From contig JABYQN010000001.1 in the NCBI GenBank assembly GCA_022606135.1, positions 2,232,001-2,296,000 of the forward strand: a stretch of 64,000 nt of DNA, read 5' to 3'. This document shows positions 45,400-57,828 of the stretch, piece after piece. The position numbers were made by a program, and so were the translations under genes. The stretch's first letter is position 1. Every line of letters starts with the position of its first letter. The notes beneath the pieces are model-generated. The model saw only the letters and a list, made by a program, of their open reading frames with translations. It was not told the DNA's origin and did no database searches. Origin of the DNA: Fomes fomentarius. Its lineage: Eukaryota; Basidiomycota; Agaricomycetes; Polyporales; Polyporaceae.

Positions 45400-48240
45400 C
45401 ATGGCGGCAAGATCGGAGCCGCTTTCTATCGAACTGCTGCTGCAGAAACAGCGCGAGGAAAAGGAGGCTGCTGCGAAGGTGGGTCGTTGTTTCAATCAAG
45501 CTGTTGTTACCTATACTAATCACCCGTGTTGCGTAGCCTAGGTTCCTTACTAAAGAGCAACGCGCCCAACTGGCTATTCAGAAACGTGCGCAGGAGATTA
45601 AGGAGCAAAAGGACAAGGATGAACGCTCAAAGAGGGATCGTGAGGCTTTGGAGCGGGATGCGGAGGAATTCAGGCAGAAGGAACGAGAGCGAGATCGCTC
45701 GTCAAGGTATGGTGGTGGTGGTGGCGGGCGCAGTACGTCTACAACCTTCCTTTTGCTACGCCTTTGGCTCACGAACGTGGATCTAGATGACGACCGTTAC
45801 GACAGGGACAGGGACAGAGGGTATGGCAGGCGTGACCGCGACAGACGACAGGACGACCGTAGAGGGGGATCCTACCAAGGGGTACCTACAGGGCCAAGAG
45901 CAGAACGCGGCAAGCCACCTCCCTCAGGACCCGCTTCGTCATCGTCTACCCCTGCACCATCCTCTTCCATGCCGCCTCCACCAACACCTAATGGAACTAC
46001 TCGCACCCCATCCATCACTGAAAGCTCCGAGCCGTACGTCCCGCCTATGACCAATAACGACCTCGACGCCATCCGTTCGCGCTATCTTGGCGTGGACAAG
46101 AAGAAGAAGCGGCCACGGAAGATCAACGACCGCAAGTTCGTCTTTGACTGGGATGAGCAGGACGACACCTATAATGCCGAGACGCCTGCAGCAATCGGCA
46201 GCCAGCGCCAGGGTGCTCAGGTGGGCTTTGGACGGGGGCACATCGCTGGAATGGACGACGCTGGAGGGGCGATTGTACCTGGACGCAAAGAGGGAGAAGC
46301 GATGGTTCTGGCGGATCCGTTAGAGAGGCGTCGGGCTGCCAAGACTGGTCTCGACGAGAGGCATTGGTCGGAGAAGCCATTGGAGGAAATGCGGGAACGA
46401 GACTGGCGTATCTTCCGCGAGGACTTCAGCATCGCCTCAAGGGGTCGGTTTACATATGCGTATTTACCCTTCAGTAAGTCGTCATGCTGATATCCCCTGT
46501 TTTCAGGTGGTCACATCCCGCACCCATTGCGGTCGTGGAGAGAGTCAACCATTCCATTGGAGATACTCGATGTCGTTGACAAGATTGGCTACAAAGAGCC
46601 CTCTCCCATTCAGCGGCAAGCCATCCCAATTGGTCTACAGAATCGAGACATCATTGGTATCGCGGAGACTGGTATGTACTCAATTTGTACGTCGCGGAGG
46701 ATACTGCTGACTGACACGTGCTTGCAGGTTCCGGTAAGACGGCTGCCTTCGTCATTCCAATGTTGGCATTCATCTCCAAGCTCCCGCTGTTCACGGACGA
46801 CAACAGACATCTTGGCCCTTATGCGCTCATCCTCGCACCCACGCGTGAGTTGGCGCAACAGATCGAATCCGAGACAAAGAAGTTCGCGGGTCCATTAGGA
46901 TTCACTTGTGTGTCCATTGTCGGAGGCGTACGTATTCCAGTTGCGCACATTGTTACGTATTGCATATTGACTACGTGGACAGCGCTCGGTAGAAGAGCAA
47001 CAATTCAACCTGCGTTCGGGTGCGGAGATCATCATCGCCACCCCAGGTCGTCTCAAAGACGTCATTGAACGACATGTTATCGTCCTCTCGCAATGTCGGT
47101 ATATCGTCATGGACGAGGCCGACCGCATGGTGAACTTGGGTTTCGAGGCGGACCTCACTTTCATCCTGGACAAGTTGCCTTCGGATACGATGGAAGGCGA
47201 AGAGCAGGGTGAACAGATGGACGTCGACGGAGAGACAATGGTCAAGAGGGGACGGACGCGCGTCACGACGCTCTTCTCCGCTACGATGCCTCCGCCGGTT
47301 GAGCGCCTGACCAAGAAATATCTGAAAAAGCCCGCTATAATCACTATTGGTGAGGCTGGAAGGGCAGTCGACACCGTCGAGCAGAGAGTGGAGTTCGTCA
47401 GCGGTGACGAGAAGAAGAAGTACGTACTACTCCCATCAGCGACCACAGAGTCCGTGAATGACGGTCTCATTGCAGGCAGCGCATGTTGGAGATCTTCAAT
47501 AGCAACGAGTTCGCACCACCAATCATTGTGTTCGTCAACCAGAAGAAGACGGCGGATATGGTCGCAAAGGATCTGCACCGAGGAGGAGTACGTAAGGAGA
47601 GTCTGTTTGGTACCTTTATGTGCTTACACGGTTTCTTCTGTAGTGGAGCGCCGCGACCTTGCACTCGGGCAAGAACCAGGAGCAACGAGAAGCTGCTCTG
47701 CAATCTCTGCGTACCGGCGATTCGGACATCCTCGTCGCCACCGATCTTGCTGGTCGTGGTATCGACGTGCAGGATGTCAGCTTGGTCATCAATTACCAGA
47801 TGGCGAACACTATCGAAGCATATGTTCATCGTATCGGTATGTGCCTGGCGATAGTACTACTGGCATGTGTGCTGACATTAAACCCCAATCCGTTCAGGTC
47901 GTACTGGTCGTGCCGGGAAACTAGGGACGGCCATCACGTTCCTCACGAACGACGACGATGAAGTCATGTACGTGCTGGATCATCAATCTAGTATTCTATC
48001 GCCAAGCGCTGACGTTCTTTGACTTATACAGGTACGATCTCAGACAAGGCACGTTTCCTTTCAGTGATGTTCCCTCGAGAATTGGCCGATTGATGAATGC
48101 CTTTCCCTTTTTCATACCATGCAGAGATCTCCAAGAGTCCGGTGTCGAAGGTGCCCATCGAGCTAGCGAAACACGAGGCAGCCCAGCACAAGGTTTCGAA
48201 AGAAATGAAGAGGAAAAGAGATGCCGAGGACCAGGGTTGA
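45400..48240 (+). CDS. PRP28: Pre-mRNA-splicing DEAD-box RNA helicase Prp28
   Basis: Prp28 exchanges U1 for U6 at the 5' splice site. The N-terminal exons encode a Lys/Glu/Arg-rich region and an RD/RG-rich stretch (about 45560-45880), then the conserved [13 protein letters not shown] (about 46135-46175) and [12 protein letters not shown] typical of Prp28. Helicase motifs: the Q-motif [28 protein letters not shown] (about 46733), [11 protein letters not shown] (about 46835-46870), ATPGRL, DEADRM (about 47112), SATMPPP (about 47278-47298), and [11 protein letters not shown] spanning an intron (about 47828-47925). The C-terminus ([29 protein letters not shown], then a basic end at 48240) is specific for Prp28. 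About ten exons. One intron (48049-48124) starts with GC instead of GT. Confidence 0.95.
48049..48124 (+). other. PRP28: GC-AG intron in PRP28
   Basis: The exon 48032-48048 ends ..AGACAAG and is followed by GCACGT. The next exon begins after CCATGCAG. Only this GC-AG pair yields the conserved YDLRQ-EISKS junction. Confidence 0.75.
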
Positions 48241-48434
48241 TGCCCGTTGGGTTTGGCGTTCGGCCATGCGGCATACGAGCTATACTTGGTGTGTCTTGTC
48301 GCATCAGCAGATCAGAAATTCATCTGCACTGCGGGATATGCACGTATGAATTCAGGTATTGGACGAACGTGCAAGCCCCTTGCTTGCCGTCACGAAGACA
48401 GGCAATGTATAATGCACCTTGTATACCAAAAACT
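48241..48434. other. PRP28 3' region
   Basis: Short non-coding spacer. No feature seen. Confidence 0.4.
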
Positions 48435-49168
48435 ACGGCATGTCCGACGAGCTGCCTTTCGCCGCGCCACCACCGAAGCGATCGAGGGGGTATGTCACTG
48501 CGGTGGTATGCTCAATATTTCCTTCACGGCTAGTCTGAGGTGAGGACCGACAAAACTCCCGCTACGCTAAGCCCCTCCACCTGCAGATCTCTCTCGCGCA
48601 TCCCCTTGCTTGTCCCGTAGCCTCGTGGCCACCGATCGCTCACGCGCCGAAAGTCGCCGCAACTGCGTCACACGATCTCAGCCTCGGCATACACATCCTC
48701 AGGACGGCACGCAGGACATTCGGGCCGGACTAGCGAAGCCCGCGTGGGCGCAAGGAATTGGAGGCCGCCACCGTCAGCCACAAACGTCCCTTGCCGAGCA
48801 TCCCACGCAGCTCCCAGCGGGTGAGGCCATCACCCCGTCATTTCAGAAGTACCTTGGGTGCAAGTGGCTTGGGATTTGCTATTCTGCTATCGTCCATATG
48901 ACGAGATGGCGAGCCCAATCGAGTTCCTGCTCTGGTCCCACTTCCCCGGTATGTGCTGATACTTATATGGACTCGCCATCCGTGTCCGAGTCTGTCATCA
49001 TTATCGTCCATCCGGTCCCGCCCTGTGGCATCTGGCCGTCCGCCCCCGGTGCCGGGCACGCAAGGAGGCTCGGCGTCGGCGGCCGAAGATTTCTTTCCTG
49101 ACCCAGGAACGGCCGACGCTCAAACGCTCAACGCTTATGCCTCGGCTCAAGCCGACGATGGGTTCTGA
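48435..49168 (+). CDS. Possible small hypothetical gene (exons unresolved)
   Basis: An ATG at 48435 opens MSDELPFAAPPPKRSRG, which runs into a good GTATGT donor (about 48488). A frame near the end (about 48975-49168) reads as Ser/Pro/Ala-rich coding sequence ending SAQADDGF and stopping at 49166-49168. Between them a 163-codon frame (48610-49101) and other phases are open, but I could not build one continuous protein with confidence. I see no known domain. The basic PPPKRSR start would suit a nuclear protein, though this is a guess. It may also be non-coding. Confidence 0.3.
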
Positions 49169-52100
49169 CCGATGCATGTCATTTCTCCTGTGTCCTCACC
49201 AACCCCAGCGTTGTGCAGCGCATGATACGCATTTTACGTGATGGTATCCACGCCGGGCTCACACAGAGAATGGAGAGGGGCGATCTGCGCAACTCAGGTG
49301 GACTGCGTCGAGCCCAAGTTTATCCCGAGCGCCGCGTGCGACGCCGTCGTATCGTTGTCGAGACAATCGATACTGCGGCATACTGATAGTGTGAGACCGT
49401 CCACGTATTGTGGGCTGCATTATTGTACCGGATGAGTGGAGTTTGTCAGCGCCGGCTCATACTCGGAATCTCAGATTTGAGAGTATGGCGCTGTGTATCC
49501 TTGTGGCATGCGTAATAAGTAAGTACAACGATGTTTGCTCGTCGCGCGATCATAATCCGACGGTTGGTCATGGCCCAGGCCAATTGTTCAGCATGTCGTC
49601 CGTGGCCCACCGCTCTTGCGCTTTTACCCTGTGCACGTTCCGTTCCGTACGCTCCGACTGGTGGGCCTTTTTGTGCCGTCGTGATCATATCGCCGACGCC
49701 AGGCCGAACGCGTAGTACCCGGGCGGTGGTCTCGATCCTTGAGCGTCGAGTATGTCACATACATGTTATTCTTGGAGGTCGGCGGCGCGCTCGCAGTAGT
49801 GCGGTGTTAGTGTGGCTGTCGGTGTATGTACCCTCAATAACGAGGAGCGCAGCCCTACACGCAGAGGACGTCGACAGCTAGCAGATGCAAAGCGTGCCCT
49901 GGGCCTATTGTCATGGCCATTCTGTACGTTGTCTTCCTGTTAGCTGCCGAACCAAAATGCAGGCGTTAGCGAACATGCTTCCAACAGGAGGCGGCCGCTT
50001 ACTATCAGTACGTACCTTGCGCCGACACAGCTCTTTGCAGGTGTACGTACAGTAGTCCTGAGTAGCGTTTGTTCTATCCTTAGAACCGCGCCGGGCGTAC
50101 CAGCGAAGCGGGGTACGTCATACATCAAGGACAGAGTTGCTGCAGTTGCGTACCCGCACGATCGAGGAAGTCGAATTCGGGAAGATGGTGATAGTAAAGT
50201 AAGAGGTAACGAGCGGGTTCTGTGCAGCGTAATGATTGCATAACCCGGCGCACAGGAACACCTGGCACAGATATCGCACAATGCGACGCATCTGCGCGTG
50301 CATGGCTTCATCTCCTTCCTCTTCTGTCTTCCTTTCGCGGCCGTCTCAAGTTCTCAACGAGAAGGGCGTGAGGTGGGGGTACGGCATCCGGATATCCACG
50401 CCGCAAGGAAGCGTCCCGCCCCCGCGTTCGAAGCTCAAGGAAGCTCTCGGGAGTGTAATCTGGATTCGGGAACTCCGGACTCCGAAGCCCGTACGAGGCA
50501 TCCGAAACTGCCTCGGGTGACGGTTGCATACCGTTACTACCCGAGTTACTATCTGTCGGGACGTGAGTCTGACGTGAATGTGCACCCGACGGACCAGTCG
50601 ACCGACCTTCGAAGCCCCCACCGACCTCGATACGACGTTCCGGTGTCCGAATCCGAGTCCAAGGTGAGAACGGCGGCTCGTGTACCGTGCGTGCGCACTC
50701 CGCGAGGATCAGAAGGTTCTTCGGATGCGGTAGGACGGACTGCTAGTACTTCTGTGACGCAGACGGTGGACAGTGTCTAGAATCGATATCGGCGTGGGCG
50801 GTGAGTGCTGGGAAGCAGGTTAACGTTATATGTATTCCGCGGCAAACATACCTGACTAGCCAACCGAGGGACGTGACAGACTGCTTTGATGTGAAGCACG
50901 AGTACACACTAAACGAGATCGAGACCTGTGAAGACTCCGGGTGCAAAAGAACTTGAAGGACGGTCAGAGAGGAGCATATAGACATGTTCCGATGCGCCTG
51001 GGATGCACAGGTGCATGATCATTGATGCTATAGGTTTGTTGAGTGCCCACCGATCATTAATTCTGTGACCCGTCTGTTGCATGAATGCTTGAGCTGCATG
51101 CTTGTCCCAGCTAGACGAAGGGATGGCCATGCCCGGTTGGGGTGGCATCACTGTGCATGGTGGAGTATGGTCCCGATTTGCAGACTGGAGCAGAAGGCCC
51201 TTCCAGGGCCACAGGGCCAACGCAGGACGAGACGTCCTGATCATGACGTGTCTAGGCAATAGAGCTTGAAGGAAGCAACGAAACACATGGAAGCCCAAGA
51301 TGATCAACCCGTCGAGCGCGGAGGATGATCATGGCTACAACTTGCTGATTCACCAGTGCCACTCGCGGTGATACACTCAACTATCTCCAACGCGCCATAT
51401 GTACTTACGTACAGTACAGCCCAGCGGTGGGGCATGTACTGTGCAGATCCGAAGAAGCTCGGTGGGAGGTCAAGGGAAGATCTTGGCCATGGACCAAGCA
51501 TTCAGTGAGCCTGGTAGCGGCGTTGGGACATAAATCTATGGAGCAGAATATAGGCTCGGATCGCGCGGTGCCAAACGCCGCACAGCGCACAGTGCACGGC
51601 AACTGCGCGAATGCAGCGCTGCACCAGCACCTCCCGGTGTCTGTGGTTTCGAACAGTGAGCTTGGTGATTGGCCACACCGTAGTCGATAGCGACCCTCGA
51701 AGATCTAACCCGCAGGTAGGTGTAGGTAAGTAGCACCCCAGAGCGTGCATCAGGACGGATGATGATTGGATCAGAAGCCCATTCTGAACTCACGACGCTC
51801 GCGAACCTCGCGCTATCAGAGCGTCATGCCATTCATATGGCCAATGCCATCTTGTCATCATTCAATTTTGTCGGTGTCACGCACGGTCAGCGCTCGCAGT
51901 CCTGACAGTACTAGTGACTTACCTGCACCCAGCCACATGCAAGTTACATCCGAGGGCCTGGCTCAGTCCCTCGATTGGAAGAGTGCAAGCTTCGCAAGGC
52001 AGACTCCGGGTCTAGAGTCCGCGCACTAAATGCGTCTGGTTGGGCGGGTGTGGTGCTCAGCTCAGGTGACTCCCCCCGTGAAGTCGCCCTGCGGACGTTA

Positions 52101-54559
52101 ACGTTTTCTGCAGCTTCGCTGGGGAGGCACAGACGGGCAGCGAAGCATGCTACAACGCTGGGAAGGGTTCGGAAGGGGCCACTCGCGCGCGGCTGATAGT
52201 GCCGCTACCCGCATGCGGTCGCTCGATGCACAAATGCGCCAACGCAGGCCTACGGCTGACTACGGTCGCTTGCGCGTGCGTAGAGAGAGGGAGGCGCAAT
52301 GCTGCGTCTGTGCGTAGAGTAGGCAGAGCACTTCTCAGTGGTGTGTGGTCTGTGACGTCCCCGCTACGCTGTAGGTGGGTCAATCGCCGTTGGACGTCAG
52401 TATCTGCGCGTTTATGTTCATTGCAGGTACTTCGCGATCGGACGTTTGAGCGACTTTCGCTGCCCCTGAGCCCTATGCACAGTGTCTGACTGTATGCAGC
52501 TGAAGGGGTGCTGGAGGAGGAAGCTAGGGACAACCTCAAGGCGTAGGTAGACACCTGCTATTGCTGGTACTCGTCGCCGCTCGCGAACGAGACTAGTAGT
52601 AGCAGTACTCACACATAACTCAGACACGCTAAATCCATGGGCCACCGCCGAAGGGCGGCTGCGCCGCGAACGAAGGTGGGTGATTGAGCGTAACAATAAG
52701 GGCTACTTACGGCGTCCGATCCTCGCTTTCCACAGTGCTTGACAAACAACGGCTGTGGGATTGCACCGTCACGTCTCAGCCTGTCTGGCGAGTTGCCATG
52801 GCCATCCACACGTCAGTATCCGTATGTGCAAGTAACCGCGCATGCCACGCATGTCAGCAAGACGTTTGCAAAGACTGGTCCACCGTATTGCACAATGCCG
52901 TGGGAGACGACAATCGAAACTGCGCATGACGCATGTATAGGGAACGCACATGCCCTATGTTGGAGTCGGACCTTGAGCTTGTTAGTGTTAATTTGAGAGC
53001 CTTACGGCATGCCCCGCTCCAAAGTACGAGCGTCCGCCATCGGCGCGCTCGCGTGTTGAAAATCAACCGACTGGGGCGGAGGCAAGAGTGTGGTTGCGGG
53101 GAAGCAGGGCGCTTTGGGGAGCGAATGGCAGCCGGGCTATGCATGCCGGTGTCTCAGCAAGTAAGGTTGAAATGGACAGGAAATGGTGGGTCAGACTTTG
53201 GCTGAGACAGCGGGCTGCCTCAGATATGTGCGCGCGCAACGTCATTGTCACGGAGTGGCAAGTGGGCCGTTGGTCGAAAGAGTGAAAGTTGGCGGAGGGC
53301 CGCACAAGCTCCGCCGCCGCCGGACGGACGTCCTTGGAAGAGCGTAAGCGATCTGCGTGAACAGGGTGCGGTCGAAAACAGGTCGTGCGAATAGAGCAAA
53401 TGCTGACAGGATGGCAGACGGAGAGTGCGCATGCTCGTCGTGCGAGTGGACGAGGATGTGCGTAGGTGGGAACCGTGGACGAATCGGGCTCGAGGGAGAT
53501 CGGTGTGGTCTCACGATGTGCTCAAGAGAGATTGTGTTCTGAAAGGCAGGACTGCTATGGGGCGGCGGTTGTAGGGTCGAGATGAGAAGTGGACATGGAT
53601 CTGAGAAGGTTTGCTCGGGTAGCTAGCGCGCGCTAGGTGCTTGGCGAGAAATGCTTGGAGAAGCGGAGACTGTGTTGACACAACAACGTCGAAAGAAGTA
53701 CGACCGCAGTGTATGGGTAGCACACTGCCAAGACTACTGCGGCGGGGTGTTCATTACCGGAGTGTGGCTAAGGTGGCATAATGCTGAGAAGAAGACAGGG
53801 CTGGCCCAGATGCACAACGTTGTGGCGGGTGCTTGGGCACGGCTGGATGAGTGGATAGACGGAGAGGATTGGACGATAGTCCGAGCAAGAAGCCGATTGG
53901 CGGGAGACTCGGCAGGAAATGAGACTGAGTGAAAATAAAATGTTTAGCCAATGCTGAGAGCATGCTTTGAACAGCAGTTGCCGGAGCCGCTGCGCGCAGA
54001 TCAAATGGCGATTTCTGGAGCAGATGAGGGGCAGGAGACCAAGCAGAGACAAGAGGATGCTCCAATGGTGTGAGCAACACCGATAAAACAAGAAAAGAGG
54101 GAACAGACGCGTGACCGTGGCGGCTGCCGATGCCGAGGGCCCAGCTGGGAGGTGACAGATGGCATGGCCAGATACGATGACGTCTTCTGTGCTCCCCCTC
54201 TCGGTCGGCGCATGTCGGGTCCCCGGCGAGGCTGGCACGGACGAGCTCAGTACTGGTGAGCAGAGTGGAAAGAGACGGAATGGGTCACGGCCGGGGCGTC
54301 GGGGCGCGGACGGAGGGTAGTGGAGCGGGGACGAAACCGGCATGGAGCTGGGAGGAAAGGAACCGGACCGGGAGATCTGAGATGGAGGCCGAATGATGCG
54401 CGCCGCATAACAAGTGGGACTGCCCCGTCGCTGCGTTGGGTCCTTAGCCTAATCCACCCTTGGTCAGACCGGTCAACGATTGCTCGCATCTCTCGTCTTT
54501 CCTCCGACCACCACCATCCCCGTTCCCTCTCGGCTGCTCTCCACCTCTCTTCCCTCACC
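49169..54559. other. Gene-poor region; no gene called, promoter of the kinase gene at the right end
   Basis: Over 5 kb contain only short overlapping frames on both strands. The longest is at 50298-50780 (plus), with an antisense frame open from 50742 to 50308. I saw no transposon protein, tRNA or long repeat. The last few hundred bases before 54560 become CT-rich, as expected for the leader of the kinase gene. Confidence 0.4.
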
Positions 54560-57500
54560 ATGCTCTCCGCAAAGCCCTTGCAGTCTCTCGAGCTCGCCAT
54601 CCCCACCTCCCATCCTTCTTCCAGACACTCCCTACACACGCTATCCCCACAGCCAGACTCCACCTCCCCATCTACCCTCGCACCCCCGTCCCCTGCCATC
54701 GCAATCCAGTCGCCATCTCCCAGACCTTCTCCTAACCCAGACAGCGTCGTTTTTCCTCCCGTTCCCATTCCCGCTGCTTCTCAACCCACCACACAATTCA
54801 AGGAGCAGGTCCGTATCGCTTGTGATACCTTTCCCAGTCTTCCTTCCACTCGGCTAGCTCCCTTATTTTTATCTTCCTCCCTCCCTTTACGTTCTGACCT
54901 TTTGCTCATCCATCTGTCCTCTCCCTCCACTTCATGCAGGCTCCCGTCCCCTCGAGACGTCCCTCCCGCTTTCTATCCAGCTCCTTCGCTCGCCGGAAAT
55001 CAAGATCACCGTCCCCGCACGGTTTGCCCATCCCCATCAGTCCATCCTCCGAGCATCCCGAGCAGTCACAGCAGCCGCCGTCTTCGACGCGCTCCCTCTT
55101 CGGGTCCAGGAAGGCGAGTACTCCTCTCCCTTCTTCAACCGTCAGCCCAGCCAGCTCCCCGTCACGCGCATCACCCGAACGCGATTTGTCACCATCATCA
55201 GCTACCATTCCTCCACCAACTCCCGCGACACCAGTCCCGCCTACTCCCAAGACCGCCAAGCATACTCATGGTGCATTGCATGACTTGAAACGCTTTCTCA
55301 ACAATCATATACCCCACTCACATCACGGCTCTCCCAATGGCTCTTCTGTTGTAACTCCAGCGCACCTTAGTGTTGCCGATTTGCGGCAGGAAACGTTCGA
55401 CGCAACCTCCCCTGCTACTCCTTCATCCTTGGGTCCTGGCTCTCCTTCCGTTGCAACGTCGGCGAATGCATCATCCGACCTGCTTACAATCGTTGGCGAG
55501 GTAAAGCACAAGGAGGGTCGACTATCTGCGTTATTGCGCGGTCATCACCCTAACAAGGATAAGGCGAGGGACGAAGTCAACGGCTCAGTCAACAGCTCTA
55601 CCAACGGGCACGTTGCGAAGACCCCGTCTCCCGGTGGTGCATCCGCCAAGAGCCAGGGAAGTTCGGGTTCTCCACCGCAATCTCTTAACTCGCAGAGCAG
55701 TAAGGCCAGTAATCCCCAGTCTGTTGCTGCTAGCTCGACGGTGTCGACAAAAGCTGGTAAGGACCGGCGGAAACGACAACAGTCGATTTCCGGTGTTGCC
55801 CCGTACGTTCCGCAGTCATTATCGCAGGCCACCCAGGTGCAGATGTCGAAGAAGTACGGGAAGTGGGGTCGTGTACTTGGTTCGGGTGCGGGAGGTACGG
55901 TACGTCTTATAAAGGCGTCGACCAAGAATGGAGGCACGACTTTCGCCGTGAAGGAGTTCAGGCAGAAGCGCCAGGGCGAGTCGGAGCGCGAGTATCAGAA
56001 GAAGGTCACGGCGGAGTTCTGCGTTGGTAGTACGCTCAAGCACCCGAACATCATTGAGACAGTCGACATCGTCACTGATCATGGGCATTACTACGAGGTA
56101 CGCTGTTGCGTATATTCGCGTATAGCGCCCCAAATAGGAAGAACAGCTAATCGTGTGTTCTATCCCATTGCCCCCACTGCCTCATAGGTCATGGAGTATG
56201 CTCCCTACGACCTTTTCAGCGTGGTGATGTCTGGAAACATGACTCGTCCGGAGATCTACTGCGTTTTCCGCCAAATATGTGATGGAGTCGAGTACCTCCA
56301 CTCGCTCGGTCTCGCACACCGCGACCTGAAGCTCGACAACTGCGTCATGACGAGAGACAATGTCGTCAAGCTGATCGACTTCGGTACCGCCACCGTCTTC
56401 CATTATCCTGGCAAGAAGACGACCATGGCCACAGGTGTCGTGGGTAGCGACCCATACCTCGCGCCTGAGGTGCTCTCGCAGGATAGCTACGACCCTCGCA
56501 AGACGGACGTTTGGAGCGTCGCCATCATCTTCATGTGCATGGTCCTGCGTCGTTTCCCTTGGAAGATTCCTGATCCCAAGAGCGACCCGAGCTTCCGCGC
56601 GTTCGTGAATGCGCATCCGGATCTGTCGGCCAAACCATCACCAAAGCAGCTGGAGGCGAGGAAGCAGGAGCAGGAGCAGGAAGAGCCCAAGGAGAACAAG
56701 TCTGCGAGGGAGCCCGGGCGTCAGAGCTCTGATTTGTCGACCACCCAGTCCTATGCGACGTCCACAGCCAACGAGGAGAGCTCCGGTGCCCCGTCCCTCT
56801 TCACTGACTCAGAGCGGAAGTCTATCGCGGAGTCATCTAGTAGCGATAGCACCGAGCTCACAGCGCCCTCGATCAACTCGAATCTTCAACCGGATGACCA
56901 CAGCGATTACGAGCGTGCTTTTCGCTCGAAACGCGCTCGCGCCGCCCTCCAGGCCGGTGTCATCTCCCAGTCGACGCAGACGCTTCCCGCGTTGTTCAGC
57001 GAAATGGAGCCCATTGTCCACGTTGATAGCCCCCAGGATATGGATCCTTCCGTGCTCACATATCCCCGCCCAGGATCGTCGACGGAATCGTTGCCTGTCT
57101 CCCCTAGCTTGGGTCCTGCTGAGCTTGTCAAGCGTCCACATCCGTCGACGGTGCGCTCGAACAGTGCGCATCCTCTTTTATCCCCTATCGAGATCAAGAA
57201 GCCTTCGACTCAGCCAGTGACGGAGGTCGACGAGCTTTCGAGCAGTCCTATCAAGACTCGCGACTTCATCACGGAGAATAACGTGAAGGGGCTAGAGACG
57301 ATGGAGGCTGTTCGGGATCGAGTCATAGCAACAGAGAAGACCGCGAGCTCGAAGGATGAAACGAAGGCGAGTACCTTGTCCTCTGCGCCCACTCCAGCAT
57401 CCTCGCGCCCCAAGGCCGAGCAGAAGGACTCCCAATCCACCGTGCGCCGTCCTCGTCCTCGCACAAATAGTGTGACGTCCGTTGCGACGTTCTCGACCGG

Positions 57501-57828
57501 CGGTGCCGAGTCCATCTTCCGTTTACTTCCACGCGAGTCGCGTCCGGCCATTCGACGCATGCTCTTCGTCGAGCCGTCCGCGCGCTGCACGCTCACGGAT
57601 TTGCTCAAGGGCAAGGGCAAGTCAAACGACCTGCTCTGCGGCTGCAACTCGCACGATAAGGATAGCCCGCGTTGCCAGGACCATTGTTGCTCACCTGAAG
57701 AGGAGGATGAGGGTGACGAGTGGCTGAAGAGCATCATGCCATGCTCACAGGCGCAGCTTTCGCCGCCGCCGCACTCGCACATCAAGGTCACCGTCGACGA
57801 GAAACATCACAAGAGGCGATTCTTCTAG
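54560..57828 (+). CDS. Hal4/Sat4-type serine/threonine protein kinase with interrupted C-lobe
   Basis: Three exons (54560 to about 54809; about 54940-56096; about 56188-57828) encode about 1,015 residues. The first 410 residues are Ser/Pro-rich and disordered. The kinase domain begins [19 protein letters not shown] (about 55850-55905), with VKEFRQKR (lysine 3 residues after the FA), HRDLKLDNC (about 56320-56345), DFGTATVF (about 56380-56400) and an APE-type LAPEVL (about 56458-56475). This pattern is typical of the fungal Npr1/Hal5/Sat4 group, which regulates plasma membrane transporters and ion homeostasis. After [17 protein letters not shown] about 295 residues of low-complexity sequence intervene before the lobe resumes with [20 protein letters not shown] (about 57515-57580). 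A Cys/His cluster, [18 protein letters not shown], follows near the C-terminus. Confidence 0.9.

Noticed and set aside
49446..49688. Minus frame with LAWAM.. faintly like the LAWSAMLWFD helix of DUF6533 proteins
   Set aside because: The following residues do not form the expected hydrophobic helix and no other family block is nearby.
54320..55288. 322-codon plus-strand frame across the kinase 5' region
   Set aside because: It contains the kinase start region in phase but then runs through the first intron and continues out of frame with the kinase second exon; the spliced kinase frame explains the conserved domain.
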